This document shows, piece after piece, positions 18,438 through 31,338 of a stretch of 64,000 nucleotides of DNA. The stretch is from NCBI RefSeq assembly GCF_040187885.1, contig NZ_JBDPLH010000009.1:153015-217014 (forward strand), written 5' to 3'. The position numbers and the translations under genes were made by a program. This DNA is from Roseateles_E cavernae. GTDB taxonomy: Bacteria; Pseudomonadota; Gammaproteobacteria; Burkholderiales; Burkholderiaceae_C. The notes under the pieces are model-generated. The model had not been told where the DNA came from and ran no database searches. It worked only from the letters and a program-made list of their open reading frames with translations. How positions within the stretch are numbered: position 1 is the first letter of the stretch; each line of letters opens with the position of its first letter.

Positions 18438-19448
18438 TTACTCGGCGTTGATGCCGGCGGCCTGTACGGCCTTGGCCCACTTCAGCGTTTCCTTGGCCGC
18501 GAACAGGCCCAGCTCGGGCGGCGTGCTGGGCGTCAGCTCGAAGCCCGACAGCGCCAGCTTGGCCTGCACGCTCTTGTCGGTCAGCGCCGAGCGCACCCAC
18601 TGGTTCATCTTCGCGAGCACCGGCTCGGGCGTGCCGGCCGGCGCATACATCGCGAACCAGGCCGTCATCTCGAAGCCGGGCACGACGCTCTTGGTCATCG
18701 TCGGCACGCCCGGCAGCATCGGATGCTCCTTGCCCGAGGTGACCGCCAGCGCGCGCAGCTTGCCGGCCTTGACCTGGGGCACGCCCGAGGCCAGATCGCC
18801 GAACACCAGCTGTATCGTGCCGCCCATCGTGTCCGTCATCGCCGGCTGCACGCCCTTGTAGGGAATATGGGCCATCACCAGCTTGTTGGCATGCACCAGC
18901 GCATGGCCGGGGATCAGGCTGCCGCTGGAGCCCGAGCCCCAGGCCAGCTTGTCCGGATTGGCCTTCACATAGGCGACGAACTTTTCGGCCGTGTCGGCCG
19001 GCACCGCCGGGTTGACCAGCATGATGAAGGGGATCTCGGCCAGGCGGCTGACCGGCGTGAAGTCCTTGATCGGGTCATAGGGCAGCTTGCGGTACAGCGA
19101 GGCATTGGCCGCGTGCGTGGTGCTGGTGGCGATCAGGAAGTTGTAGCCGTCGGGGGCGGCCTTGGCGGCTGCGCCCGTGCCCAAGGTACCGTTGGCCCCG
19201 GGCTTGTTGTCGACGACGACCGCCTGGCCGGCCGCCTTGCCCACATGTTCGGCCAGCACCCGGGCCAGCTGATCGGTGGCGCTGCCGGCTGGGAAGGGCA
19301 CGATCCAGTTCAGGCCGCGCTGCGGATAGCCGGCCGGCAGCTCGCTCTTGGGTGCGGCCAGCAGCGTCGTGCTCGCCGCCAGCAGGCCCAGGCAGACGGC
19401 GAGGTGCCGGCGGGCGGCGGACGGGCTGGAAATCTTCGACACAGGCAT
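18438..19448 (-). CDS. Bug-type (TctC) tripartite tricarboxylate transporter substrate-binding protein
   Basis: A 336-residue secreted binding protein with a signal peptide ending near LLAAPKS, then the Bug family core (WIVPFPAGSATDQLARVLAE, VVVDNKPGANGTLGT, IPYKGVQPAMTDTMGG). Such proteins deliver carboxylates to TctAB, but no tctA/tctB is in the window, as for most of the expanded Bug families of Burkholderiales. The ATG at 19448 has GGAGA five bases upstream and is preferred to the ATG at 19475. It is the first gene of a string leading to the LysR gene and leuC. The ligand cannot be predicted. Confidence 0.88.
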   Translation of the reverse strand: MPVSKISSPSAARRHLAVCLGLLAASTTLLAAPKSELPAGYPQRGLNWIVPFPAGSATDQLARVLAEHVGKAAGQAVVVDNKPGANGTLGTGAAAKAAPDGYNFLIATSTTHAANASLYRKLPYDPIKDFTPVSRLAEIPFIMLVNPAVPADTAEKFVAYVKANPDKLAWGSGSSGSLIPGHALVHANKLVMAHIPYKGVQPAMTDTMGGTIQLVFGDLASGVPQVKAGKLRALAVTSGKEHPMLPGVPTMTKSVVPGFEMTAWFAMYAPAGTPEPVLAKMNQWVRSALTDKSVQAKLALSGFELTPSTPPELGLFAAKETLKWAKAVQAAGINAE

Positions 19449-19522
19449 GGCAGTCTCCGCGTTGGTATAGGGCATAGACCCGTCGCCGGGCCGGCAGCTC
19501 GCACGATAGCCTTCGCAGCTCC

Positions 19523-19539
19523 GCTTGATCTACTCAAGC
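19523..19539. promoter_or_regulatory. LysR-type operator candidate
   Basis: GCTTGA-TCTAC-TCAAGC is a perfect 6-bp inverted repeat with a 5-base spacer and contains the T-N11-A pattern typical of LysR-type sites. It is nested in a wider GCAGCT/AGCTGC pairing. It lies about 75 bases upstream of the Bug-type gene, two genes before the LysR gene. Binding by that regulator is inference. Confidence 0.4.
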
Positions 19540-19548
19540 TGCCAATTA

Positions 19549-19571
19549 AGACTTCGCGCCAAGCGAAGTCT
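19549..19571. repeat. Perfect 9-bp inverted repeat
   Basis: AGACTTCGC and GCGAAGTCT (19549-19557 and 19563-19571) flank a 5-base loop, in the divergent region between the Bug-type gene and the 19827 gene. On the minus strand it is followed by TTAATTGG, not a true U-tract, so a terminator is unlikely. It could be a second operator or a transcript hairpin. Confidence 0.5.
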
Positions 19572-19798
19572 CGCAGATTCCTGGCTGCTGCGGCAATGCG
19601 CGGATCAGTTTCGTCCCCGCTCCAACTCGCTCATTTGGTGCACTGGTTGCTGACCGCGACGGCGCAGCCGGGCATGGACGGGGTGAGCCTGCAGCAGGCC
19701 ATGTGTGCGATGGCCAAGCTGAACCGACTAGCTCCTTCGGCCCACCGACGGCGAGCCGGCCACGGGGCGGCACGTCATCTCCCGCCCCTAAGCTGAGG
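19572..19798. other. Intergenic stretch, no recognised gene
   Basis: This is the main part of the 378-base divergent gap. A short plus-strand frame beginning ATG at 19595 runs to 19796 (about 66 codons; early part reads LAHLVHWLLTATAQ). It has no recognisable family and no good ribosome-binding site. It could be a small orphan gene, a decayed remnant or chance. I see no clear sigma-70 promoter for the downstream gene. Confidence 0.3.
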
Positions 19799-19824
19799 CG
19801 CTTCGACCACCACCCGCCGAAGCG
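19799..19824 (+). promoter_or_regulatory. Hairpin covering the ribosome-binding region of the 19827 gene
   Basis: CGCTTCG (19799-19805) pairs with CGAAGCG (19818-19824), a perfect 7-bp stem with a 12-base loop. It ends two bases before the ATG at 19827. No Shine-Dalgarno is visible there, so translation may be controlled by this fold or begin without a leader. Confidence 0.4.
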
Positions 19825-19826
19825 TC

Positions 19827-22130
19827 ATGTCCACCTTTCTCGCCTGTGCTGCCCTGCTGCTGACCGCCGTCCTGCCGATTCGGGCTGCGGCCGATTGCAA
19901 GGCGCTCGACAACTCGCTGACCGTGCGGATTGGCGCTTATGACTCCGGCGTCGACAACCCTATGGTCGAGGGCAAGTGCACCATCGACGACCTGCTGGAT
20001 GACGAGCGGACCTGGGGCAGCCAGAGGGAATTTCTGGACCATGCCGGCAAGGTCTTCAACGACCTGCTGAAGGATGGCCTGATCAGCCTGGATGAGCGCG
20101 ACCGGCTGATGGCCGCGGCCCGCTCATCTGGCATCGGCAGCCAGCTGACGGTCAAGCTGATCGCCTTCAACGATCTCCACGGCGCGATCAAATCCGCTGA
20201 AGGTGCGCCCGGCAACCCCGGTGTGGCCCGACTTGCGAACCGCATCCAGGCCTTGAAGGCCACCAATCCCTTGCATGCGGTCGTCTCGGCAGGCGATATG
20301 GTCGGCGCCAGCCCGCTGAGCTCGGCCCTGTTCAAGGACGAACCGACCATCGAGGCGATGAACCGCATCGGCATCGACTTTGCCGCCACCGGCGTCCACG
20401 AGTTTGACGAGGGCCGCGACGAACTGCTGCGCCTGCAGCAGGGCGGCAATCACCCGAGCAGCGGCTTCTCCGGCCAGGGGCTCGCAGCGGACCGGCGTCA
20501 GGACGGCCAGTTTTCCGGCGCCGCCTTCCAGTTCCTGGCCGCCAATGTCATGGACGCCGCCAGCCTTCAAGCCCTGCTGCCGGCGCTAGGCTACAAGGAA
20601 TTCATGGGCCACAGGATCGCCTTCATCGGCGTCGCGCGCCGCAGCACGCCGGCCCATGTCCCGGCTGCTGGCGTGGCCGGCCTGGAGTTCCGGGACGAGG
20701 CCGAGACCATCAACGCCCTGGTGCCCGGCATCCTGGCCCAGGGGGTCAAGAGCATCGTCGTGCTGGTGCATGAGGGCGGGCTGACGGCCGGGGGGACCAG
20801 CAATGGCTGCAGCGGCCTGTCCGGTCCCATCGTGGACCTCGTCGGTCGACTGGACCCGGAAATTGATCTGATCGTGTCCGGCGGCAGTCATCTGGCCTAC
20901 AACTGCAGCGTCAACAACCGGGCCGGCATCCCGGTGCCCCTCACATCGGCCGGTCATCACGCCAGCCATCTGTCGGATATCGAACTGACTCTGGATACCA
21001 GTAGCGGCAATGTGGTGGCGGCATCTGCGACCAACTACCCGATCGGACCCGATGAACCGGAAGCCGCCGAGATCCAGGCCGTCGTCGCCCACTATGCAGC
21101 GCTGGCCTCGGCCACCCCGGCCGTGGGGCGCATCACGGCCGAAGCGCTGGGCCTGGTGATCAATCTCAACGATCCCTATTCGGTCGCCGTCGGGGAGTAC
21201 TACGCAAGGCGCAGAGGCATACCCGAGAGCCATATCGTCCGCGTCAGCCTGCCAACCACGGCGTCGATCAGCAGGAGCAGTTTCGAAGCCCTGGCCGCCG
21301 AGTTGCGGAACCGCCTGCCCGAGACGGTCCAGGGCTTGGCGCTGGCCTGGGTCAAGCCCTATGCGGTCGAATGCAACTCGATCACCTCGGCCCTGACCAT
21401 GGGCTTCCAGCCCGAGATCTGCAGCAGCCCCAACGTCTGCACGCCCAGCAAGGCATCGCCTTATTTCCGCTACATCGGCGCGCGGCCGTTCACCGACATG
21501 GGCCAACGGCCCAGCATGCTGATCGCGGCACGCAGCATCGACAGCGCCAAGGCGCTGATCGAGCGCGGCATCAGTGCCGACCAGAGCATGCCGGCCGACC
21601 ACCGGTCATCGGCCAAGGCCTACTTCATCAAGACCTGGGATGGCTTTCGCAGTGTGCGACATGGCGATTTCCCGGCGGCCGGCCCCATCGGTCCCTGGGG
21701 CCTGACGGTGCAGCGCGAAAGCCTGAACAGCGGCTACACCCAGGTGCCGATTTCCGAGGTGCTGATCTACCAGACCGGGCTGACCCGCGTCGACGGCTTG
21801 AATCAGGTGCAGTGGCGGCCCGGCGCCTTGGCCGACCACCTGACCTCGTTCGGCGGCCGGCTCGATGCAGCACCGGGCAGCGCCCAGATGAGCGTGCTCG
21901 ACTGGATCGAGTCCGGCGCCACCGCCAGCTACGGCACGGTCACCGAACCCTGCAACTACAACACCAAATTCCCCCACCCTCGCCTGCTGACGAAAAGCTA
22001 TCTGCAGGGCGCCACGGCGCTGGAGGCCTATTGGAAGAGTGTCGAGTGGCCCGGCCAGGGGGTCTTTGTTGGCGAACCTTTGGCCGCGCCTTTCGCCCCT
22101 TTGCTGGAGTTGCCGCCGGGCCGGCCCTGA
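19827..22130 (+). CDS. Secreted fusion: degenerate 5'-nucleotidase-like metallophosphoesterase plus TIGR03790 domain
   Basis: A 767-residue protein with a signal peptide (cleavage near AADC, residue 21). Residues 24-105 form an acidic N-terminal extension. Residues 109-440 match the UshA/2',3'-cyclic phosphodiesterase metallophosphoesterase fold: FNDLHG (114-119), AGDMVG (155-160), HEFDEG (191-196), LVHEGG (313-318). Two expected metal-ligand positions are changed: GNHE reads GVHE (Val190) and GHTH reads GGSH (Gly353). The nucleotidase C-terminal substrate domain is absent. From about 443 to the end the sequence matches the TIGR03790 family (NLNDPYSVAVGEYYARRRGIP ... VFVGEPLAAPF), an uncharacterised family I recall as confined to exosortase-bearing genomes. 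The catalytic His191 remains, but the Zn2 site looks broken, so the domain may bind rather than cleave. Function unknown. Confidence 0.85.
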   Translation: MSTFLACAALLLTAVLPIRAAADCKALDNSLTVRIGAYDSGVDNPMVEGKCTIDDLLDDERTWGSQREFLDHAGKVFNDLLKDGLISLDERDRLMAAARSSGIGSQLTVKLIAFNDLHGAIKSAEGAPGNPGVARLANRIQALKATNPLHAVVSAGDMVGASPLSSALFKDEPTIEAMNRIGIDFAATGVHEFDEGRDELLRLQQGGNHPSSGFSGQGLAADRRQDGQFSGAAFQFLAANVMDAASLQALLPALGYKEFMGHRIAFIGVARRSTPAHVPAAGVAGLEFRDEAETINALVPGILAQGVKSIVVLVHEGGLTAGGTSNGCSGLSGPIVDLVGRLDPEIDLIVSGGSHLAYNCSVNNRAGIPVPLTSAGHHASHLSDIELTLDTSSGNVVAASATNYPIGPDEPEAAEIQAVVAHYAALASATPAVGRITAEALGLVINLNDPYSVAVGEYYARRRGIPESHIVRVSLPTTASISRSSFEALAAELRNRLPETVQGLALAWVKPYAVECNSITSALTMGFQPEICSSPNVCTPSKASPYFRYIGARPFTDMGQRPSMLIAARSIDSAKALIERGISADQSMPADHRSSAKAYFIKTWDGFRSVRHGDFPAAGPIGPWGLTVQRESLNSGYTQVPISEVLIYQTGLTRVDGLNQVQWRPGALADHLTSFGGRLDAAPGSAQMSVLDWIESGATASYGTVTEPCNYNTKFPHPRLLTKSYLQGATALEAYWKSVEWPGQGVFVGEPLAAPFAPLLELPPGRP

Positions 22131-22150
22131 GCCCGGAACGGCATGGCGAA

Positions 22151-22614
<464 letters not shown>

Positions 22615-22615
<1 letters not shown>

Positions 22616-24660
22616 TACTCGAACCTCAAAATCGGCTGATCGACCGACAGACTTTCACCGGTCTTTGCCAGCACCTCGGCGATCTTCACATCGCGTTCGG
22701 CGACGAGGATGTTCTCCATCTTCATCGCCTCGATCACCGCCAGGCGCTCGCCGGCCTGCACGGTCTGCCCCGGCTCGGCGGCGATATGAACCAGCAGACC
22801 CGGCATCGGCGAGAGCAGGAATTTGCTGGTGTCGGGCGGAGCCTTGTAAGGCATCAGCGCCTGCAGCTCGGCGGCGCGCGGCGACAGCACGCTGACCTCG
22901 ATGGCCAGGCCGTTGTGCTGGATGCGGTAGGCCAGCGGATTCTTGGCCGTGCCGCGCTCGGCCTGGGCCGTGAAGGGCCGGCCGTTGACGGTGCCGGCGA
23001 TGCGGATGTCGTTCAGGCGCGAGGTGCTGACGATGCGGTAGCTGCGGTCGCCGACCCGCACATGGGCCTCGCCAAGATGACCGACGAACTCGTCGATATG
23101 CAGCGCATGGCGCTGATGCCGGCCGCCGCCCTCGTTGACCAGGGCCATATAGTCATGCTCGATCTTCACCTCATGGCCGGGCAGCTGGCCGGTGATGCCG
23201 GCCTCGCGCTCGCGCGCCTTGCGGCGGATGAAGCCGGCCAGCGCGTCCAGAAAGCCCGGATCCTCATGCACCACATCCTCGGCCTTGAAGCCGCCGCCGT
23301 AGTGCTGGGCGATGAAGCCGGTGTTGAAGTTGCCGCTGCCGAAATCGGGGTGGGCCAGCAGGGCGGACTGGAAGGGGATGTTGCTGCTGATGCCGCGGAT
23401 CACAAAGCCGTTCAGGGCCTCGCGCATCTTCGCGATGGCCTCGGCGCGGTCCTTGCCGTGCACGATCAGCTTGGCAATCATCGAGTCATAGAACATCGGA
23501 ATCTCGCCGCCCTCGTAGACGCCGGTGTCCACCCGCACGCCGAAGCGTTCGGGCGCCGCCTGCTCCATGCTGGTCTCGGGCGGCTGGTATTTCACCAGGC
23601 GGCCGGTCGAAGGCAGGAAGTTGCGGAAAGGATCCTCGGCATTGATGCGGCACTCGATGGCCCAGCCTTCGCGCTTGATCTCGTCCTGCTTGAAGGGCAG
23701 CGGCTCGCCGGCGGCCACGCGAATCATCTGCTCGACCAGATCGACACCGGTGATGCACTCGGTCACCGGATGCTCGACCTGCAGCCGGGTGTTCATCTCC
23801 AGAAAATAGAAGCTCTGGTCCTTGCCGACGACGAACTCCACCGTGCCGGCGCTCTGGTACCTGACGGCCTTGGCCAGCGCCACGGCCTGCTCGCCCATGG
23901 CCTTGCGCGTGGCCTCGGAAATAAAGGGCGACGGCGCCTCCTCGATCACCTTCTGGTGGCGGCGCTGGATCGAGCATTCGCGCTCATGCAGATAGACGAC
24001 GTTGCCCTGGCTGTCGCCCAGCACCTGGATCTCGATATGACGCGGCTCCTCGACGAACTTCTCCATGAAGACACGGTCGTCGCCGAAGCTGTTGCGGGCC
24101 TCGTTGCGGCAGCTGGTGAAGCCCTCGAAGCAGTCCTTGTCGTTGAAGGCCACGCGCAGGCCCTTGCCGCCGCCACCGGCGCTGGCCTTGATCATCACCG
24201 GGTAGCCGATACCCTTGGCGATCTCGACGGCCGACTCGGCCGACAGGATGGGCTCGTTGTGGCCGGGGATGGTGTTGACATTCGCCTCCTTGGCCAGCTT
24301 CTTCGAGGCGATCTTGTCGCCCATCGCAGCGATCGAATAGTGCTTGGGGCCGATAAAGGTGATGCCCTCTTCCTCGACACGACGCGCGAAGTCCTCGTTC
24401 TCGCTCAGAAAACCGTAGCCGGGATGGATGGCCTGGGCGCCAGTAGCCTTGGCCGCTGCGATGATCTTGTCGGCCACCAGATAGGACTCGCGCGAGGGCG
24501 CGGGGCCGAGCAGCACCGCTTCATCGGCCAGCTCGACGTGGCGGGCGTCCTTGTCGGCCTCGGAGTAGACGGCTACCGTCTTGATGCCCAGCTTTTGCGC
24601 GGTCTTGATGACGCGGCAGGCGATCTCGCCACGATTTGCAATCAGGATCTTGGTAAACAT
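22615..24660 (-). CDS. pccA: Propionyl-CoA carboxylase alpha chain (biotin carboxylase plus BCCP)
   Basis: A 681-residue biotin-dependent subunit. It has the biotin carboxylase N-terminus KILIANRGEIACRV, the ATP-grasp glycine loop SAGGGGKG, and the catalytic EMNTRLQVEHPVTE segment. A C-terminal biotinyl domain carries the biotin lysine in VIEAMKMEN (about residue 647). It pairs with the beta chain encoded just upstream (21-base gap). The operon with methylmalonyl-CoA mutase and MeaB argues for propionyl-CoA as the substrate rather than acetyl-CoA or methylcrotonyl-CoA; the sequence alone does not decide this. Confidence 0.92.
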
Positions 24661-24681
24661 TGTTCTTCTCCTAGGGCCTGA

Positions 24682-26206
<1,525 letters not shown>

Positions 26207-26214
<8 letters not shown>

Positions 26215-27220
26215 GGTGATCGTCTCCGGAAAACTTGGCTAACAGAATTCTCGCGGCCGTCGAGGCGGCCAGTTGGCCATTCAAGACTTGGGCGGTGGTG
26301 TCGGCCAGCGCCGCGCGCACGGCGCTGGCCTGGGCGAACTGCTGGCGCAGCCCCGCCTGGATGCGCTCCCACATCCAGGCCAGCGCCTGCTGGCGGCGCT
26401 TCTCGGCCAACAGGCCATTGGCGCCCTGCAGCTCGAGGTACTCGCTGACCGCCGCCCAGAAGCGGTCCAGCCCCTCGCTCTTCAGCGCGCTGAGTTGCAG
26501 CACCTGCGGGTGCCAGGTCTTGACATCGTGATGGGCATGGTCCGGATGGCCGTGCATGCCATACAGGCGCAGGCTGGAGACGATCTGCGCCCGCGCGCGG
26601 GTCGCCGCCGCATCGTCCAGATCGGCCTTGTTGATCACGACCAGATCGGCCAGCTCCATCACGCCCTTCTTGATCGCCTGCAGATCGTCGCCGGCATTGG
26701 GCAGCTGCAAGAGGCAGTACATATCGGTCATGCCCGCCACCGCCGTCTCGCTCTGGCCGACGCCGACGGTTTCGACGATGACGATGTCGTAACCGGCCGC
26801 CTCGCAGACCAGCATGGCCTCGCGGGTCTTCTCGGCCACGCCGCCCAGCGTGCCGCTGCTGGGGCTGGGGCGGATGTAGGCGCGCTCGTCCATCGACAGC
26901 CGCTCCATCCGGGTCTTGTCGCCGAGGATGGAGCCGCCGGACACGCTGCTCGATGGGTCGACCGTCAGCACCGCGACACGATGGCCCTGCTCGATCAGCA
27001 TCAGGCCCAGCGCCTCGATGAAGGTGCTTTTGCCCACGCCGGGCACGCCGGAAATGCCCAGGCGGAAGGAGCTGCCGGTGTGCGGCAGCAGCTCGGTCAG
27101 CAAGGCGTCGGCCTGCGCCCGGTGGTCGCTGCGCGTCGATTCCAGCAGCGTGATGGCCTTGGCGATGGCCCGGCGCTGCGCGGGGCCGGGGCCGGCCAGC
27201 AGAGGGGGGGCCCAGCTCAT
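26207..27220 (-). CDS. meaB: Methylmalonyl-CoA mutase-associated GTPase MeaB
   Basis: A G3E-type P-loop GTPase (337 residues) that loads and protects the B12 cofactor of methylmalonyl-CoA mutase. Visible motifs are the P-loop GISGVPGVGKST (about residues 55-66), VLTVDPSSSVSGGSILGDKTRM, the ETVGVGQSE switch region and NKADL (base recognition). It used to be named ArgK. The ATG at 27220 overlaps the GNAT stop by four bases and the end overlaps pccB. It lies between the mutase and the carboxylase genes, as expected. Confidence 0.95.
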
Positions 27221-27659
27221 GGCCGGACCTTCCAGCGGTATTCGATTTCCAACTCGTTCTCGCCGACCGGCTCGAAGCCATGGCGCCGGTAGAAGCGGTT
27301 GGCATCGCTGAGCTTCAAGGCGCTGAGGGTCACGTCTTGCCCATGCGCTCGTGCCACACTTTTGACCCAGTCCAGCACCCAGCCCCCCGCGCCGCAGCCC
27401 TGCGCGCCGGGGCGGATGAACAGTTGCTCGAGATGCAGATGATCGCCGGCCGGCCTCAGCAGCACGAAGCCGATACGTTCACCATCGCGCAGGATGGACC
27501 GGGTCCGCTGGGCGTCGAACTGGCTGGTGAAGCGATCGCGACTGCGCTGGACATCACCCAGACCGAGCCGAGCCAGGCTCTCGCGCATCGCGTCCATGCG
27601 CAACGCAAACAAGGCCTCGAAGTCCTCGGCCGCGATCGATGCCAACGACAGGCTGGCCA

Positions 27660-27660
<1 letters not shown>
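27217..27660 (-). CDS. GNAT family N-acetyltransferase
   Basis: A 147-residue GNAT-fold protein from the ATG at 27660; the frame opens to 27930, but that part lies inside the mutase gene. The core motif LEQLFIRPGAQGCGAGGWVLDWV corresponds to the acetyl-CoA pyrophosphate loop, with GCGAGG where R/Q-x-x-G-x-G/A is usual. The C-terminus reads ANRFYRRHGFEPVGE. Its ATG overlaps the mutase stop (TGATG) and its stop overlaps meaB, so it is embedded in the propionate operon. The substrate is unknown. A link to propionyl-CoA metabolism, for example protein acylation, is only a guess from position. Confidence 0.82.
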
Positions 27661-29828
<2,168 letters not shown>

Positions 29829-29867
29829 TGACGGCTCCTGCGAACGCGGCATCATAGCGCTCTCGTT

Positions 29868-29883
29868 ATTCATAATTATAAAT
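29868..29883. promoter_or_regulatory. AT-rich palindrome between mutase operon and GntR gene
   Basis: ATTCATAATTATAAAT (29868-29883) is a 16-base palindrome with one mismatched pair, centred on ATAATTAT. It is strikingly AT-rich for this genome and sits 40 bases before the mutase start and 28 before the GntR start. It is a reasonable operator for the adjacent regulator and may also hold promoter elements for both directions. A TAGAAT at 29895-29900 could be the -10 box of the regulator gene. Confidence 0.5.
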
Positions 29884-29911
29884 TCGGAACTGACTAGAAT
29901 CTGATGCCACG

Positions 29912-30559
29912 ATGACTACCACCACCCTGCTCGCCCCCCGCGCCCTCTACCAGGAGGTGGCCGAGCGCCTGCGCCTGCAGATCTTTGGCCGCGAGCTGGA
30001 GCCCGGCGCCTGGATCGACGAACTGAAGCTCTGCAGCGAGATGGGCATCAGCCGCACGCCGCTGCGCGAAGCGCTGAAGGTGCTGGCGGCCGAGGGTCTG
30101 GTGACGATGAAGGTGCGGCGCGGCGCCTATGTGACCGAGATGAGCGAGCGCGATGTACGCGAGGCCTATCAGCTGCTGGCCTTGCTGGAGAGCGATGCGG
30201 CGGCGCGGGTGGCCGAGAGCGCGGCGCCGGCCGAGCTCGACGAGCTGCAGGCACTGCACGAGCTGCTGGAGCGCCAGGTCGGCCAGCGCGATGCCTTCTT
30301 CGCCGCCAACGAGCGCTTTCATCTGCGCCTGCTGGAGATCGAGGGCAATCGCTGGCGCCAGCAGATCGTCACCGATCTGCGCCGCGTGATGAAGCTCAAC
30401 CGGCATCACTCGCTGTTCAAGCAGGGTCGCCTGAACGAGTCGCTGGACGAGCACCGGGCGCTGGTGGCCGCCATCGTCCGGCGCGACGCGGCAGCGGCGG
30501 CCCAGCTGATGCGCCGGCATTTCGAGAACGGACTCAGCGCGGCACGGCCGCAGGCCTGA
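29912..30559 (+). CDS. GntR family regulator (FCD/FadR-type), likely of the propionate operon
   Basis: A 215-residue regulator with an N-terminal winged helix (about residues 12-76; ELKLCSEMGISRTPLREALKVLAAEGLV is the canonical GntR signature) and an all-helical FCD effector domain from about 85 (ERDVREAYQLLALLESDAA; His residues near 150 and 197 may bind a metal). It is divergent from the methylmalonyl-CoA mutase gene, with a palindrome between them. The inferred role is control of propionyl-CoA/methylmalonyl-CoA genes; the effector is not known. It converges with the next gene, leaving five bases. Confidence 0.9.
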   Translation: MTTTTLLAPRALYQEVAERLRLQIFGRELEPGAWIDELKLCSEMGISRTPLREALKVLAAEGLVTMKVRRGAYVTEMSERDVREAYQLLALLESDAAARVAESAAPAELDELQALHELLERQVGQRDAFFAANERFHLRLLEIEGNRWRQQIVTDLRRVMKLNRHHSLFKQGRLNESLDEHRALVAAIVRRDAAAAAQLMRRHFENGLSAARPQA

Positions 30560-30564
30560 GCCGA

Positions 30565-31317
30565 TCAGCCGGGCGGGCTGTCATCGGGCAGCCAGCGCTT
30601 GTAGATGGTCTGGAAGCTGCCGTCGCGCTTCATCCGGTCGAGCTGCCGCTGCCAGGCCTTGATCACCGCATCGGGCGTCCCGCGCGAAAAGGCGATATAG
30701 CCCTCGGCGCTGGCATAGCTGTAGACGATCTCCAGCGCATCCTCGGCCAACCCGGCCTGGGCCAGGGTCTCGGGCATCGAGATGCGCTCGGTCGCAAACA
30801 GCGGCGCACGGCGGGCCAGCAGCATGCGTATGCCCTGGGTCGGATCGCTGACCCTGACCAGATTCCTGAAGCCCTGGGCGCTCAGATGCTCGCTGACATA
30901 CCAGTCGCGCACGACCAGCACGCCCTCGGCCTTCTTCGCATCATCGAGGCTGCGCAAGCGCACGCCGCCGCCGGCCGGCGCATAGAGGGCGCTGTAGAAC
31001 AGGACGATGGGGCCGACCCATTTGAACTGGCGCTCGCGCTCGGGCGTGCGCGCCATCGCGAACAGCGCGGCCGGCGCCGGCCCCTGCAGATCGCGGAAGG
31101 CACGCGCCCAGGGCATGAATTCGATGGCCTGCTGCTGGCCCAGGCGGCGCTGGATCTCGCGCACCATGTCCACCGCCAGCCCCCGGGCCTCGCCGTCCTG
31201 GCTGAAGTTGATCGGCGGGAACTCCTCGCTCATCAGCCGCAGCGCCGGCGCCTGGGCATGGGCAGCGCCCAGCAGCAGCGCCATGATCAAACCCACACAT
31301 CGGCTGAGATACGCCAT
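30565..31317 (-). CDS. Periplasmic solute-binding protein, family 3 (amino-acid type)
   Basis: A 250-residue protein with a signal peptide (cleavage after AHAQA, about residue 23) and the bacterial solute-binding domain 3 (LRLMSEEFPPINFSQDG ... LAVDMVREIQRRLG ... WVGPIVLFYSALYA). No permease or ATPase gene is adjacent. Stand-alone proteins of this type are common in Burkholderiales and often of unknown function. It lies 21 bases downstream of the RES toxin gene on the same strand, which may be chance. Confidence 0.82.
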   Translation of the reverse strand: MAYLSRCVGLIMALLLGAAHAQAPALRLMSEEFPPINFSQDGEARGLAVDMVREIQRRLGQQQAIEFMPWARAFRDLQGPAPAALFAMARTPERERQFKWVGPIVLFYSALYAPAGGGVRLRSLDDAKKAEGVLVVRDWYVSEHLSAQGFRNLVRVSDPTQGIRMLLARRAPLFATERISMPETLAQAGLAEDALEIVYSYASAEGYIAFSRGTPDAVIKAWQRQLDRMKRDGSFQTIYKRWLPDDSPPG

Positions 31318-31338
31318 GGCACTGACTCCAGAACTTGG

